Under the pieces are notes generated by a model, which was not told where the DNA came from, searched no databases, and was given only the letters and a program-made list of their open reading frames with translations. From Epichloe hybrida (Eukaryota; Ascomycota; Sordariomycetes; Hypocreales; Clavicipitaceae), in contig JAFEKR010000019.1 in NCBI GenBank assembly GCA_019022495.1, positions 682,001 through 746,000 of the forward strand: a DNA stretch of 64,000 nucleotides, read 5' to 3'. The translations under genes were made by a program, and so were the position numbers. Shown piece after piece: positions 35,976 through 47,478 of the stretch; within the stretch, counting starts at the first letter, position 1, and every line of letters begins with the position of its first letter.

Positions 35976-38900
35976 ATGTCTTTTTCCAATGGAGGAGGCA
36001 CTTTGGCTTTGCCATCGCCCACCCATGCACATCATATGGACGTCACGTCAGCCGCGAGGAGTCTCCGACGTTCCATATCCAGATCACCATCCAAGTTTCT
36101 GTCAAGAACAAGCTCACAGAGCTCCGACAGTTCACGACAAGCTTCACCACAATCACCGTGTCGACGATTCGGGGCAACACCTCAAAGGCAGCACATCGCA
36201 CCATCGCAACCACAGACGGCCCCTCCGGCTGTCACGTCCGCACACGCCACCTACCCTCACCAATCATCCATTTTGACACCTCTCCGACCGAGTGTTCGAC
36301 TGTCTCTGCGCTCCGCAAAGTCCGCAAAAACGTCAACAAACTCGTCCCGACCGTTGGCGCGCGCGAGGGCTTCGCCGAAAAGTCCCCTCAAACGAGCGCT
36401 CAGCGCAACTCCCGATTCTGGTAATATGGGACAAACATCCGTATTATCTTCCCCAACGTCAGCTACTCCACGAGGTCAGGAAAACAGTAGATCATCGCCT
36501 CGCTCTACTCACAGTTTAGGAGACAAACCATCTCGCCACAGTTTCCACTTGGACGTTTCGGGTTCCTCGCAGTACGCAGCTCTCAAAGCCTTGGACGTTG
36601 CCAGCAACGAGCCGTATTTGGTTTCAACAACTGGTGCGTTAAAGCGCAGTGATGCGACTATGAATCTGGACTATCCCAACCAAGGCAGTCCAATGGCCAA
36701 ACGACGCAGCTTGCACGGAATCACAGGCCTTGGCCAGTCGGGTGACATGAGCATATTTGGCACAAACACGACATCCTCGCAGAGTTTTGACATTCATGAG
36801 GACTCGATACCATCCGAATACGAGCTTTCTGGGGCCTTTAATGACCCTTCATCCATCCGACGAGAACCGTTTGCTTCGCCTAGCCCCGTATCCAATCTGC
36901 CCAAGCGATCCTCTTCCTTGCGGAAATCTACTTTGCAGCAGCGTTATGGTGACAAGGGGTCTTGGGGAAGAAGATCGGGTGAAAGACAACTTGCGCAGAT
37001 GGGCGCGGAAAATTCTACACCAGCTCGGAGTCGGCCGCGGCTTTCTACAGATCATTTCGTACCACCACAAGCCCCTCGCGACAGTCCATTCAGCGCCGGG
37101 GGACCTCTCCCCAGCGCATCTATTCATTCCATGGACAACAAGGGTCATCAGCCCCATCCTCTCTCTAGAACACTCACGACTTCCGCTTCTGGCAACAGCC
37201 TTACAGAAGAAGAGACCTCATCATTCGTGCCATCGACCAAAGTGGCAGAAAAACCCAAGTCCCATCCGTTCTCTCGTTCTTTGCCATTGAATGCCACCAG
37301 GCCCACTGCTCGGTCTACCAATGAGCATATCAAAGCGGTTGCAACACCAAGCCAGTCCAATCAACTCTGGATAGGTGCTTTCAACTCAACTGGACTAATT
37401 TCCAAGGTCAACCGAAATCCAGAGGATGAGGCTGACAAGAAAATTGCGCCCCCGGATACTCCGTGCAAAAAGCATACGAACCCTTTTGCAACATTTCCTC
37501 CCCCGGTCGGCAGTGCGATGAAGAGGAAGGGTAACAACCGAAACTCTTTCGCCGGAATACCTTCGACGCCATTCTTTCCGTCGTCCTCCCGCGCCCCTGA
37601 CACTTTTGGACATCCTGCAAAAGGTCTTTCCATCTTCCAGCGTGGTTCAGCATCACAAGCTTCACGCCGTGGTAGCATTCTGAGCCTCGAGGGCGAAGAT
37701 CGCAAGTTATTTTGTGACAGCAACGACTTGCCATTGGATAACGATGCTCCACCAACGCCGACAAAAACAATTCTCACCCCAAGTTTGAGCAATCTCAGTG
37801 AACAGTCACTTGAGAGTCCTAGTGCAAATCGAACCTTTGTTCTGCCACTTTCCGCAGTGAAACCAGCGCCAGCTCCATCGAGAGAATCCACAAGTTAGTA
37901 TTTGCCCACAGTCAGGGTGTCTTTGTTTTTTACCAATACTAATGCCATTGCCAATTTTTTTTTCTCAGGAAGCCCAGTTGACGGCCGTCGAACGCCTCAG
38001 ACTCCCCAGGAGACCTTGCTACCCTTGGACACAAGCCGTTTGTCTATTTCACAGGCTGTCGACAGTCACAATGAGAACAGCATGCCACCTCCCGTGACCC
38101 CTACCACGGCTCGCGACTTTCGCTCGTCGACTAGCATCTTTGTCACACCTGTGAATGCCAGAACCAGCAACATCGACGTGGATGCAAGCCTGTATTCAAG
38201 GTTTGACAAGGTGGAACAAGTGGGAAAAGGCGAGTTTTCCACGGTATACCGTGTGACCAAGCTTGCGCACCCGAATGCCTTTGGCACTGTAACACCAAGC
38301 AGTAGCGCCTCTCGAAGCCCTGAGAAGGGCCAAGTCTTCGCCGTTAAGAAGAGCAGGCACTCGTATCATGGACCCAAGGACAGAGAGACGAAGCTTCGTG
38401 AAGCACACATTCTGAAAGCCTTGACACACGCTGAGCACGTTGTTCAGTACATTGACGACTGGGAGCACAATTTCCACCTTTATATTCAGACCGAGTTTTG
38501 CGAAGAAGGCACCCTGGACAAATTTTTAGGCAATGTTGGGCGAGGTGGTAGGCTGGACGATTTTCGTATCTTCAAAATCTTGCAAGATCTTTGCTTGGTA
38601 AGTGCCACGAATCGCCCGCACGAGTGCTAGGACTGGTAACTGACCATCTGCAGGGATTGAGAGAAATTCACGGCGCAGGATTTATGCATTTGGATATGAA
38701 GCCAGCAAACATTCTGGTTACGTTTGAGGGCGCTCTGAAGATTGGTGATTTTGGACTCGCTCAACCATGCACTTCGACCGCTGGCGTTGATGTCGAGGGC
38801 GACCGCGAATACATGGCGCCGGAAATGCTCAAAGGCAAGGCTGGGCAGTCGGCAGATATCTTCTCCCTAGGTCTCATGACTCTCGAGGCGGCTGCGAATG

Positions 38901-39355
38901 TTGTCCTTCCTGATAACGGCCCTACTTGGATCGCCCTGAGATCTGGGGACCTTTCCGAGGTTCCCAGTCTTACCTGGACACCGTCACTTGAAGTCCAACG
39001 GGACTCTATCGGCAAGTCGACGGAATCTGCACAAACCGATGAGCTGCAGGGCGTGAATACGCATAGTGCCGGAAACCTGTTCCGGTCGTTTAAGAGATCG
39101 GAGCTGCAGCAACCTCTAGAGTTCATGGTCGAGGCATTCCACCCTAGCTCTCTGGATTCAATCGTCAGATGGATGACAGCTCAGGAGCCAACAGACCGAC
39201 CTATTGTGGACCAGGTACTCGAACTTGAAGGCTTACGATGGGTTGCCGAGCATCGCAACGCACCAGCCACCGTTTACGAAGGCAGCTGGGGCCCTGCTGA
39301 GATGTTCCCCGTGTCAATTGCTATCGACAGTGACACAGAAATGATGGACGTATAA
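35976..39355 (+). CDS. wee1: Wee1/Swe1-type cell-cycle protein kinase
   Basis: The CDS is join(35976..37893,37969..38597,38654..39355), 1082 aa, with all phases consistent. The start CCACCATGTC is the first ATG of the frame. Residues 1 to about 700 are Ser/Pro/Arg-rich and low in structure, with many SP/TP sites as expected for Cdk-regulated Wee1. The kinase domain follows: glycine loop VGKGEFSTVY, FAVKKS (catalytic Lys), HLDMKPANI (catalytic loop in the Wee1 form), IGDFGLA, and EGDREYMAPE, a signature of the Wee1 family. Wee1 inhibits Cdk1 by phosphorylating the Tyr in its glycine loop and so delays mitosis. The insertion between the APE motif and the last helices is long and variable, as in other fungal Wee1 proteins. 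Confidence 0.93.
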
Positions 39356-40376
39356 CGGAAGCAAATACGACCAAACACGTACGAGACATTATCATTGCAC
39401 TTCCCCCCTTTTCCCTTCTACATTGATGAGCGCATATACCGACCCTTCATGATGATTGTTCAATATTTATATATATTTTATACCCCTGGCACCAGTAAGA
39501 TGGTGTAACGATGAGAGGAAGCCAGCATATCTTGTGCTGGAACATGTACAAGTTGGTTTTTTTCTTAATGAAGGAAGTCCGGGGGAGTGCGAAGCTTGTG
39601 TGGCGACAGCTGGCTGGCGTAGCCTAGCAGCAATGAGATGACGCCGTGTTCATCACCGAGCTGTCGATTATGTGTGTATTGCGCCGTCGACTATTCCTCG
39701 CCGAGCTCTGATCAGGAAGTAAGGCGGGAGACGAGGCTTGCGATGGATAGATATCAAGTATACAGGTCTCGCACCATCCGGCGCTAGACAAGCCTCGTCA
39801 CCAAGACTTTCTGGGGTTCAAAACTGCAACATGCAGCGATGGTGGGTTGAATGCGAAGAGAGTGGCTCTGTGTTTTTCTGGAATGTACAAGGCGTCTATG
39901 GATGATTGCAGAATACATGTAGATATAGATATTTTGCGCCTGGCGTTGAGCCGGCATTTGTTAGTACACTGGTACTCTTGGCAGGAGCACGGCGGATCTG
40001 GATGGCGTCTTGGGGCATGAGAGAAGATGCCAATTTGTTGTTAGTCATGGTTCTACGACGAAATGGCATGAACATGTTTCGACCCAACAGTCTCTATCGA
40101 CCCATTTGTGACGGTGTGACTCTGGCGTGTAACCGTGTTACGTGTACCTCTTGCCTTTCTAGATACCAGATACCTAGATACTTGACAACTTGATTAATTG
40201 CGGGGTAAGGGGGTAAAGCAAGTACATGGGTGATGGATCGGGAAGACAAGCCCATCTTCCTGTGTGTCTCATCATCTGGATATAAAGAGACAAGAGACAA
40301 ACCCACCCACTGCAAGCTCCGAACTAGCCAGTCTTGCACGAGACGGTTGCATGTTCCCTACGAGATAAAGAAAACA
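39356..40376. other. Intergenic region, no gene seen
   Basis: About 1 kb between the kinase gene and the FAD oxidoreductase gene. Short frames only, none recognisable. Confidence 0.45.
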
Positions 40377-41901
40377 ATGACGGGCACACAGCTCCAAGAT
40401 GGCCAATCTGGGCTTCCCACCACCCAAAGCACTCAGTCATACTGGCACAAGAATCCCTCTACCGTTCTGCTGGGCCACCGGACCAACGAGAAGCTACCCC
40501 CCACCGCTGATGTCGTCGTAGTCGGCACTGGAATTACCGGCACATTTGCTGCGAGGGAACTAGTAGCCGGGGGTCGAGGTGTCGTGCATGTAGAAGCGAG
40601 AGAAGCGTGCTGGGGCGCTACCGGGCGGGTGAGTAACGAAGCAATATTTTATTCATATGCCTGCTCTGAAAGTCCCGGAGAAACAGAGGCTCGTGAGTTT
40701 CTCGTGCATACGTTCGAACAGGGGACTAACACGTGTTAAAAAAAAAAACAAAAAAGAATGGCGGCCATTGCCAGCCCGTGATATACACGTCCAAGCCTAG
40801 CGTCGCGCGATTCGAGCTGGGGACATTTGATTTCCTCAGCAAGTTTGTAGCAAAGAACAGGATTTCGTGCGACTGGCATGCGGTGGGCGGAGTTCACGCC
40901 TTCTTCGACGAGGAAGCCTTTGATGCCGTGGAGAAGATTGTGCAACGGCTGCAGCACGAGCACCCTGATCTTGCGGAAAAGACGATTCTCGTGAAAGATG
41001 CCGAGGGGCTCGGGACGCTCCGAGTCCCCCACGCACACGGTGCCGTTTACCAGCCCGTCGCTGCCAAGCTGTGGCCCTACAAGCTCGTGGCGTGGACGCT
41101 GGAGAATCTCTTGCAGGAGCATCCGGCGTCCGAGTACAATTTGCAGACCAACACGCCCGTGGAGCATCTACAGCACATTGGCGACGGCTGGATCGTGCAC
41201 ACACCTCGCGGCCAGATGGCGGCCAAAGATGTTCTGCTCGCCTGCAACGGGTACACATCCCATCTGTTGCCCAAGATGACGGGCATCATCACACCGGTCC
41301 GCGGGCAGGTTGCCGGGCTGGCCCCGCCGAGGGGCCATGTCCCTCTTGAGCACACGCATGTATGGATGCGAGGAGACAATGATGACTACTTGATCCAGCG
41401 GGACGACGATGGAATCCTCATTCTTGGCGGAGAGAGGTTCGGCGCTCCTGGTGCGGAAGTGGGCATCTGGGACGACAGCCAAGTGAATAATGTGATTGGC
41501 GAGAACCTTCGACATGAGCTCCGACGGCGCGTGAAGCTCCGGGGGCCGGGGCACGAGGAGGAGAAGCAGCTTGATGCAAAGTATGAATGGACGGGCATCA
41601 TGGGGTACGCCAAGGACCATCACCCCGGGTTGGTCGTGTGCCTGCCGCGTTTGGAGGCAAGCTAGATGGGGATGATGGGGAGGGACACTTGTGGATCAGT
41701 GCTGGGTACTCTGGCCACGGGATGCCTTCTGCGGCAAGGTGTGGCATGAGGGTTGCGAACATGATACTCGGCAGGGACGAGACGTTGGGGATGCCCGAGG
41801 AGTATGTGGCGAGTGAGGAGAGGGCGAAGAGAGTGGCGGGAATGGAGGTGGGTGAGAGGCGAGGCCTGGACGAGGAGTTGAAGGCGCTGATGGATGAGTA
41901 G
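40377..41901 (+). CDS. FAD-dependent oxidoreductase (DAO family), one apparent frameshift
   Basis: Exon 1 is 40377..40628 and exon 2 is 40757..41901. The intron ends in a poly-A tract followed by AAG. The Rossmann motif VVVVGTGITGTFAARELV (residues about 46-63) binds the FAD ADP moiety. ACWGATGR-NGGHCQP spans the intron and is typical of fungal DAO-like oxidases related to gamma-glutamylputrescine oxidase. The C-terminal SAGYSGHGMP is the second conserved flavin-contact region. The frame slips by one base in the CCCCGGG run near 41623-41626: the upstream frame ends soon after, while the downstream frame continues with VGRVP...LWISAGYSGHGMP. One missing C would restore an ORF of about 465 aa. 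The substrate is unknown, probably an amine or amino acid. Confidence 0.85.
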
Positions 41902-42364
41902 ATGAGTATTAGATGGGAATCAGATGGGTAGATGAGTAGAAGGAAAGTTGTCTTCATCTATGCGTATCTGAAAGCACGGCCTTTGGCAGAGGTCTAGCAA
42001 GGATTGTCTCCAACTTGTTTGGTTTTCCCTCTCTCCAAGCAGCCAACTCCTCCGTGCGGACGTCACTCGAGACATTCGGGATTATTCACTTCAACTACAA
42101 TGAACCCACGTCTTACTTGATTTGATGGCGGCCTCGCATTTGACCAAATGGCATGGCCGTTGGCTCGTGAAGTCGTGCGGTTGGTTCTCTCTACCCACCT
42201 CGTCATCCGACCATCACCCGACCCACCAATCACATCCTTTCATTTGCAAGCAACAACCAAAACCCGGGAGAAAGCTCTCTCGAGAAAGCTCACAAAGACT
42301 CACTCCTCGCCCCCACCACACCACCCGTCGTCGTTCATTCGGACGCCGATCAATCATTCTCACA
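41902..42364. other. Intergenic region upstream of the 24-kDa subunit gene
   Basis: About 460 bp. Contains ACCAATCA (42226-42233), a CCAAT-type sequence that could bind the HAP complex common at respiratory genes; this is inference only. Confidence 0.4.
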
Positions 42365-43467
42365 ATGGCGAGCAAGATGACACCCTTTCTGTTTCGCTCA
42401 TGCCTACGCGCTGCCTCGCGCGTGGCCCGACCACAACCGCGCTCCTTTTCCATCTCAGCCTGTCGGGCGAGCGACTCTCTCATGGTGGTACGTACTCGTG
42501 TCCACCTCGCGCGCCCGCGTCTCCCTTTCCATCATTCGAATCAGAGGTTCTCCAAGCTATCAGTTAGACCGGGACCGGGACCGGGACCGGGGACCCTCTG
42601 AAGGACGGAAATCAGCAATGTGGAAAAAACCAAAAAAACTAACATGAACGGGTCCAGCATCGCAACACCGCAGACAACAACCCCGACATCCCCTTCAGAT
42701 TCAACAAGGAGAGCGAGACGGTCATTGCCGAAATCCTCAAGCGATACCCCGAGCAGTACAAAAAGGCCGCCGTCATGCCCCTGCTGGATCTCGGCCAGCG
42801 CCAGCACGGCTTCACCTCCATCAGCGTCATGAACGAGGTCGCCCGTCTGCTGGAGATGCCCCCCATGCGAGTCTACGAAGTAGCCTCCTTCTACACCATG
42901 TATAACCGAAGCCCCGTGGGCAAGTTCTTCGTGCAGGCCTGCACAACGGTACGCTAATTCTCCTCTTCTAGTCCCTCGACTACGCAAACCCTTTTTTGTC
43001 CTTTGGCAGATCCCTCTCCCCTTCCTGAACAAAATAAAAAATACAAAAATAGAAATTGAATAGAAATACTGACTTTTCGTTTGGAATGTTCGGCTCAACA
43101 GACTCCCTGCCAACTAGGCGGCTGCGGATCCGACGTCATCGTCAAAGCCATCAAGGAACATCTCGGTATCAAGCAGGGCGAGACCACCCCCGACGGCCTC
43201 TTCACATTCATCGAGGTGGAATGCCTCGGCGCCTGCGTCAACGCGCCCATGATCCAGATCAACGACGACTACTACGAGGACTTGACTCCCGAGACGGTCG
43301 TCGACCTGCTCAAGGCGCTGAAAGCCAGCGGTGGAGATGCCAGTGCTGCGGCAAAGGTTCCCAAGGCTGGCCCCTTGACCGGGAGACAAACTTGCGAGAA
43401 CAGCAAGGGCCAGACGAACTTGTTGGATGAGCCGTGGGGTGCTGAGAAGACGAGGCCTGACTTGTAG
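42365..43467 (+). CDS. nuo24: NADH:ubiquinone oxidoreductase 24-kDa subunit (NDUFV2-like)
   Basis: The CDS is join(42365..42487,42658..42948,43102..43467), 259 aa, all introns in phase 0. The N-terminus (residues 1 to about 38) is Arg/Ser/Ala-rich, a mitochondrial presequence. The thioredoxin-like domain carries the four ligands of the N1a 2Fe-2S cluster: Cys in ACTTTPCQLGG (two) and in [11 protein letters not shown] (two). It sits in the NADH-oxidising module of complex I next to the 51-kDa flavin subunit. Intron 1 contains a GGGACC tandem repeat (42571-42595) and an AACTAACA branch site. Length and motifs are normal for the family. Confidence 0.95.
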
Positions 43468-43848
43468 GTTTCATCTTTTTTTTTTCTTTCTTTTGGCAGA
43501 GGGAGTTTTTTCATTTTTTTCACATGGCTGGTTGTACGCTTTAGGTGCTGAGGAAACACTGGAGAGGTCTCGAAGAAAAAACAACAACTGTACATGACTC
43601 CATTTTGTTGAAAATGCCATAATCTTATAGAACAAGTTTCATCCTGGCTCTGCGGGGAAATCGTCATTTGTGTCTCAAGCCAGACGAGGTGATTGTGACT
43701 GGATGCCATGACACGCCACATACACACGTACGCAACAATGACATTGCATTGGACCGTAATGTTCACTTTTGCAAAGCGAATTGATTGTCATTCCGTCGAG
43801 ATAGATAGACATGGCGCATCAAATTCATTCATATGTAGAGCATCTGTC
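43468..43848. other. Convergent intergenic region
   Basis: About 380 bp of 3' flanks of nuo24 and the kelch gene. T-rich at its start; nothing else recognised. Confidence 0.5.
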
Positions 43849-45630
43849 TCACTGTCCCAGCCGCAGTATCCAACCATCACCAATGCGCTTGTTGTCGGAC
43901 CCCATTCCACCCCAAATCACTATTCCAGACTCCTCGACGTCCGTCATGGGCGCACTTGCATACCATCCCCTTCCGGCTGGAACCTCATGGCCACCCTCGT
44001 CGTCGCGCGGGCCCGTCCGCAGTTTCTCCCACTTGCCCTCGCCCGTCTTCCGCCCCATGGCCTGATACACTGCTGCCGTGAGACTGGCGGCGCTCATCCC
44101 CAGCGGAGGCGCATGGAAGGTCCACACATCGCTGAAAAAGGAGCCTGCTCCCTCGCGTCCCTCGCGTCCCTCGGCGCCCGGCCCTTGCTCGCCCATGCAC
44201 AAGACGAGAAGTTCTTTGCCGCCACCGACGGTGAGCGATTGCAGGGAGGCGCCGCTGCGAGGGGCGGGCCATTTCTGACGAGGCTCGGCGTGGATTTCGG
44301 TGGATGATGCGTCGGCCTTGTCCTCCTGCGGGATGGTTTGCCAGCCTGCTCGGGCGTGGATGCCGACCTCGCCTTTGCTGTGGCCGTCATCGAACGTTTC
44401 CACCTCGAGATGCAGCAAGTCGAGCTGGCCGCCGATTTCCGCCTGGCCGTCGAAGCCGCCGAAACGGTAGAGCCGGCTTTTGCTGATACACATGGCGGAG
44501 CCGCCGCGGGGAGGGCCCGGCGCGGCGGGCAGCTCGGTCCAGGTGTGAGTGCGGACGTCAAAGGCCCAAAGGTCGCTGGTGCGATGGCCGCCGGCAAGAC
44601 AGCCTGCGTGGACGAGGAAGGTTCCGTACCCGTCTGATTCCTCGTCGACGGCACCTTCGGCGACGTACCCTACGACGGGGTCCTGAGGGATTCCCGTTTT
44701 GGACGTGTCGCCTACTGCCCACTGGCGCCAAGTCTTCGGTTTCCGGGGACGGCCTGGAGCAGGGCGAGGGAAGTCGCGGGGACGATCGGTGGCCGTGGCG
44801 CAGTGGTAGCTTCGCGGAGCAGGGTGAGGTACGATGGCGCCGCCCTTGACGGCCGGGACGGGGTCGAGATGGGACCACGTGTGAGAGCGGGTGTCGTATA
44901 CCCAGACTCGTCCCGCCTCGTCGAGAGGTTCCGAGTCGGGGCCGCCTCGCCCGCCGAAGAGGAAGATGCGCGATCCTATGACAGCTGTGGCGTGCCCGAC
45001 TCGTGGAGACGGAACGTCCCCCAACTCGGGTCCCAACTCGGGTTTGTCGTCGGTCGCGGTCTCCTTTCCCTTTCCCTTTCCCTTTCCCTTTCCCTTCAGA
45101 GTGTCTTGGAGGAGGGGCACTTCGTCCAGGCTGTTTTGTGGCGTTTGATCGGGAAGCTCTTCAGAGCTCCGCTCGGGAGTCTGTGCAGCCGCCGTCGTCT
45201 GTTCATCAGGCAGGGCTGCCGCCTTGGCCTTGACGGTGAAATAGTCGGCGCCGGCGCCGCTAAAGGGGAGCCGAATGACGTGCATGTCATTGCCGACAGG
45301 TAATGGTTGATGGGGGTCCGCCTCACCGCCGAAAACGTAGGCACATCCGGATACAACATTGAGTGAGTGCGAGGATCGTGGCAGGGAGGGAACATCGATA
45401 CGTTCCCAGGTAGCTTGGACGGAGTCGTCGGGGTGGGATTTCTTCTGGCGGGATTGTGGTAGTAGGGATGGGAGTTTCTTCTGGAAGGAGGGCATGTTCA
45501 TGTCCATGTTCATGTTCATTTTCTTGGGTAGGGTTGGCATATTCGGCATATTCGGCATGGTGGGCATGTTCTGCTGAGCCTGTTTCAAGAGGTTTGTGGA
45601 GCGACGCCTGAGCTGGTTGAGCGGCTCCAT
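43849..45630 (-). CDS. Kelch-repeat beta-propeller protein
   Basis: Single exon, 593 aa. Kelch-type motifs are visible as GG doublets after hydrophobic strands with a downstream Trp/Tyr: VFGGEAD, IFLFGGRGG with WVYDTRSHTW, FLVHAGCLAGG with LWAFDVRTHTW, LYRFGGFDGQ and IVIWGGMGS. Together they suggest a six- or seven-bladed propeller interrupted by linkers. The N-terminus has tandem M-P-N/M-N-M units and a Gly-Lys dipeptide run encoded by a (TTTCCC)n hexamer repeat (45065-45096 on the + strand). No signal peptide is seen, so it is probably cytosolic or a scaffold protein. The function is unknown. Confidence 0.8.
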   Translation of the reverse strand: MEPLNQLRRRSTNLLKQAQQNMPTMPNMPNMPTLPKKMNMNMDMNMPSFQKKLPSLLPQSRQKKSHPDDSVQATWERIDVPSLPRSSHSLNVVSGCAYVFGGEADPHQPLPVGNDMHVIRLPFSGAGADYFTVKAKAAALPDEQTTAAAQTPERSSEELPDQTPQNSLDEVPLLQDTLKGKGKGKGKGKETATDDKPELGPELGDVPSPRVGHATAVIGSRIFLFGGRGGPDSEPLDEAGRVWVYDTRSHTWSHLDPVPAVKGGAIVPHPAPRSYHCATATDRPRDFPRPAPGRPRKPKTWRQWAVGDTSKTGIPQDPVVGYVAEGAVDEESDGYGTFLVHAGCLAGGHRTSDLWAFDVRTHTWTELPAAPGPPRGGSAMCISKSRLYRFGGFDGQAEIGGQLDLLHLEVETFDDGHSKGEVGIHARAGWQTIPQEDKADASSTEIHAEPRQKWPAPRSGASLQSLTVGGGKELLVLCMGEQGPGAEGREGREGAGSFFSDVWTFHAPPLGMSAASLTAAVYQAMGRKTGEGKWEKLRTGPRDDEGGHEVPAGRGWYASAPMTDVEESGIVIWGGMGSDNKRIGDGWILRLGQ

Positions 45631-46699
45631 GATGGGCAGCGGGCCGGCTTGTTGCGTCGGTCAGCTTTGTTTGCTTTGCGCGAGGGGGCGGCACGAGCTT
45701 GTTTGCGTTGTCTGTCGGACGGAGAGCTTTGAGAGCTTTGATGGATTGGAGTCGAGTTGAGCGAGTCGAGTTGAGCGAGTCGAGGTGGCAGAACAAGGCA
45801 TTGTTGGAAGGTCCATCTGTGAATCTGTCATGTCGGTCAGGTCAGCATGCCGGCGTATTAGCCCACGTGGGGCTTGATCAGCAGGAACCAGGGTCCAGGT
45901 CCAATTGGTGAATTTTCATGCCTCGCGGCAAGTAGTATAATCAGGGCTACACTCACCCGAACAATTCAGCAAACAAAAGATGAAGCAATCCATTGAATGT
46001 CTCGAGAACCATTGCTGATCTGATCGGCTGGGTCTTTAGCGACTCTTTAGTGACTCTTCAGTGACTCCTTCAGTGAGGTCAGTGATGCCCATGTGGGGCT
46101 GGCCAGACCGTGCATACGTAAGACCAACACTCTCTGCTTCGCGCCTTCACGGCATTCCGGGCGAACTCTACTCCGAACACCCACCAGGGCCACAACTCTA
46201 CAATCAATCCGACAGAATATCCTTGGACACTCGGGTTTCAAAGAACAGTGCCACAAGCCTCAACCTACTTCGGCGCTTTTCTTCCTCTTGTTGTTCTGCA
46301 TTCTGCATTCAGCATCCAGCGTTGGCTGACATTGGTGCTCGATCTCTTCGTCGCTGGCTGTGGAGCTGTGGAGCTGTGGAGCATTCATGAATACATTTTC
46401 ATCACGAGTCTCAAGCAATAGAAACGTGGGGATAGGTATCAGACGAATCAACCCCCAAAAATTGGTCACCTATGAGGCTCGTGCTCTCTTGTGCTCTGCT
46501 GCGACAAGACTCAGGTAGATGACGTCTGCCCGCTGCACCCGTCCCGTCATGCTGCAACACATCTATCTAGCAACAAGCTCATTTCAAACGGCATCTTCTT
46601 TCCAAAATGATGCTACATCATGAAGATTGCCCGCTCTCGATGACCCCGTGCCCTCCTCGAGCACGAGATTTGATGATGGGAACCGATGGACGGTCAGAA
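45631..46699. other. Intergenic region, no gene seen
   Basis: About 1.07 kb at the border between the housekeeping block and the accessory region. It contains repeated TCGAGTTGAGCGAG units (45750-45786). No conserved frame. Confidence 0.45.
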
Positions 46700-47478
46700 C
46701 TACCTATGACCATTGATCCTGAACTTAAAAGGGTCAATGCCCGCCTCTTTCAAGCACCGGATTTCAAAGTCCGGTGGATCAGGGCTGCTGCTCTTCAACG
46801 CGACATAAGAGTACGTCAGAGGCTGAGGATACGTCTCAAAAACCTCGCCGCAGTGCTTAACGTGTCGCTCACTATTGTACCGTCCCTCGATCTGGACCCC
46901 GCCAAGGTGTGACCTGAACATCTTGCGCCAGTAGTAGTTGCAATGCATGAGATGCCAGCGCGGCGTCGTGTAGAAGTATTTCCCCGGGCTGTCCGCGAAC
47001 AGACCAACCTAGTCTACTGTCAATCTCTGCGTGAGGTTGGCGTCGGCAAAGTATTGCCACCGGCCCCCTGGCCCGTCCCCGGCCTTGTCAAAAGCCGCCT
47101 TGAGTTCGTGGTCCATACAATGCTGGGGGAGCCACGCGGGGGCTAGATCATCATGCATGTACACACATCCCATGGCCTTGGCCTCTGCCACCGAGTTCCC
47201 ACAGTCGCATGGCGTGGTCGGTGATTTCCCCCCCTCAAGGGACGGGGCTCTCCAGCAGGCCACAATGGCGATCAAAGATGTGAGAAGGAGAAGAACGTCC
47301 TTGGTCGCCCTCAGAGACGCAAGGTAGACGGATTTTCTTCCGACCCGGGGCGTGGTAAGTGATCCTAGGGGACGCAGCAGGACGTCCTTAAAGGAATCCT
47401 CTCCGTGAGTGTCCAGGCTGTCATTGTGAGGAATGGAATGAGCCCGTGTGAAATTTCGAAGAAGTCTGATCGTGACAT
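46700..47478 (-). pseudogene. Membrane protein with two HXXHC motifs, interrupted by a stop and a frameshift
   Basis: The frame runs from an ATG at 47478 to TAG at 46700-46702. A short N-terminal domain precedes one transmembrane helix (LLLLTSLIAIVAC) and an extracellular part beginning CDCG. Further on come HLMHC followed by NYYWRKM, and HVKHC near the end. These are two HXXHC motifs spaced as in UstYa-like proteins, although the rest resembles a separate uncharacterised fungal family starting CGxxxxEA. The frame is broken in two places. An in-frame TAG lies at 47009-47011, where a Glu codon would fit. One G appears to be missing in the run at 47443-47445, needed to join the ATG to the body. 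Either a decaying gene or sequence error. Confidence 0.6.

Noticed and set aside
35426..36424. 332-codon + strand frame overlapping the start of the kinase gene
   Set aside because: Different frame from the Wee1-type protein, no domain and no good ATG context; most likely 5' UTR plus shadow.
45065..45096. Telomere-like or CRISPR-like short repeat
   Set aside because: It is a (TTTCCC)n coding microsatellite that encodes a Gly-Lys run in the kelch protein; no spacers.
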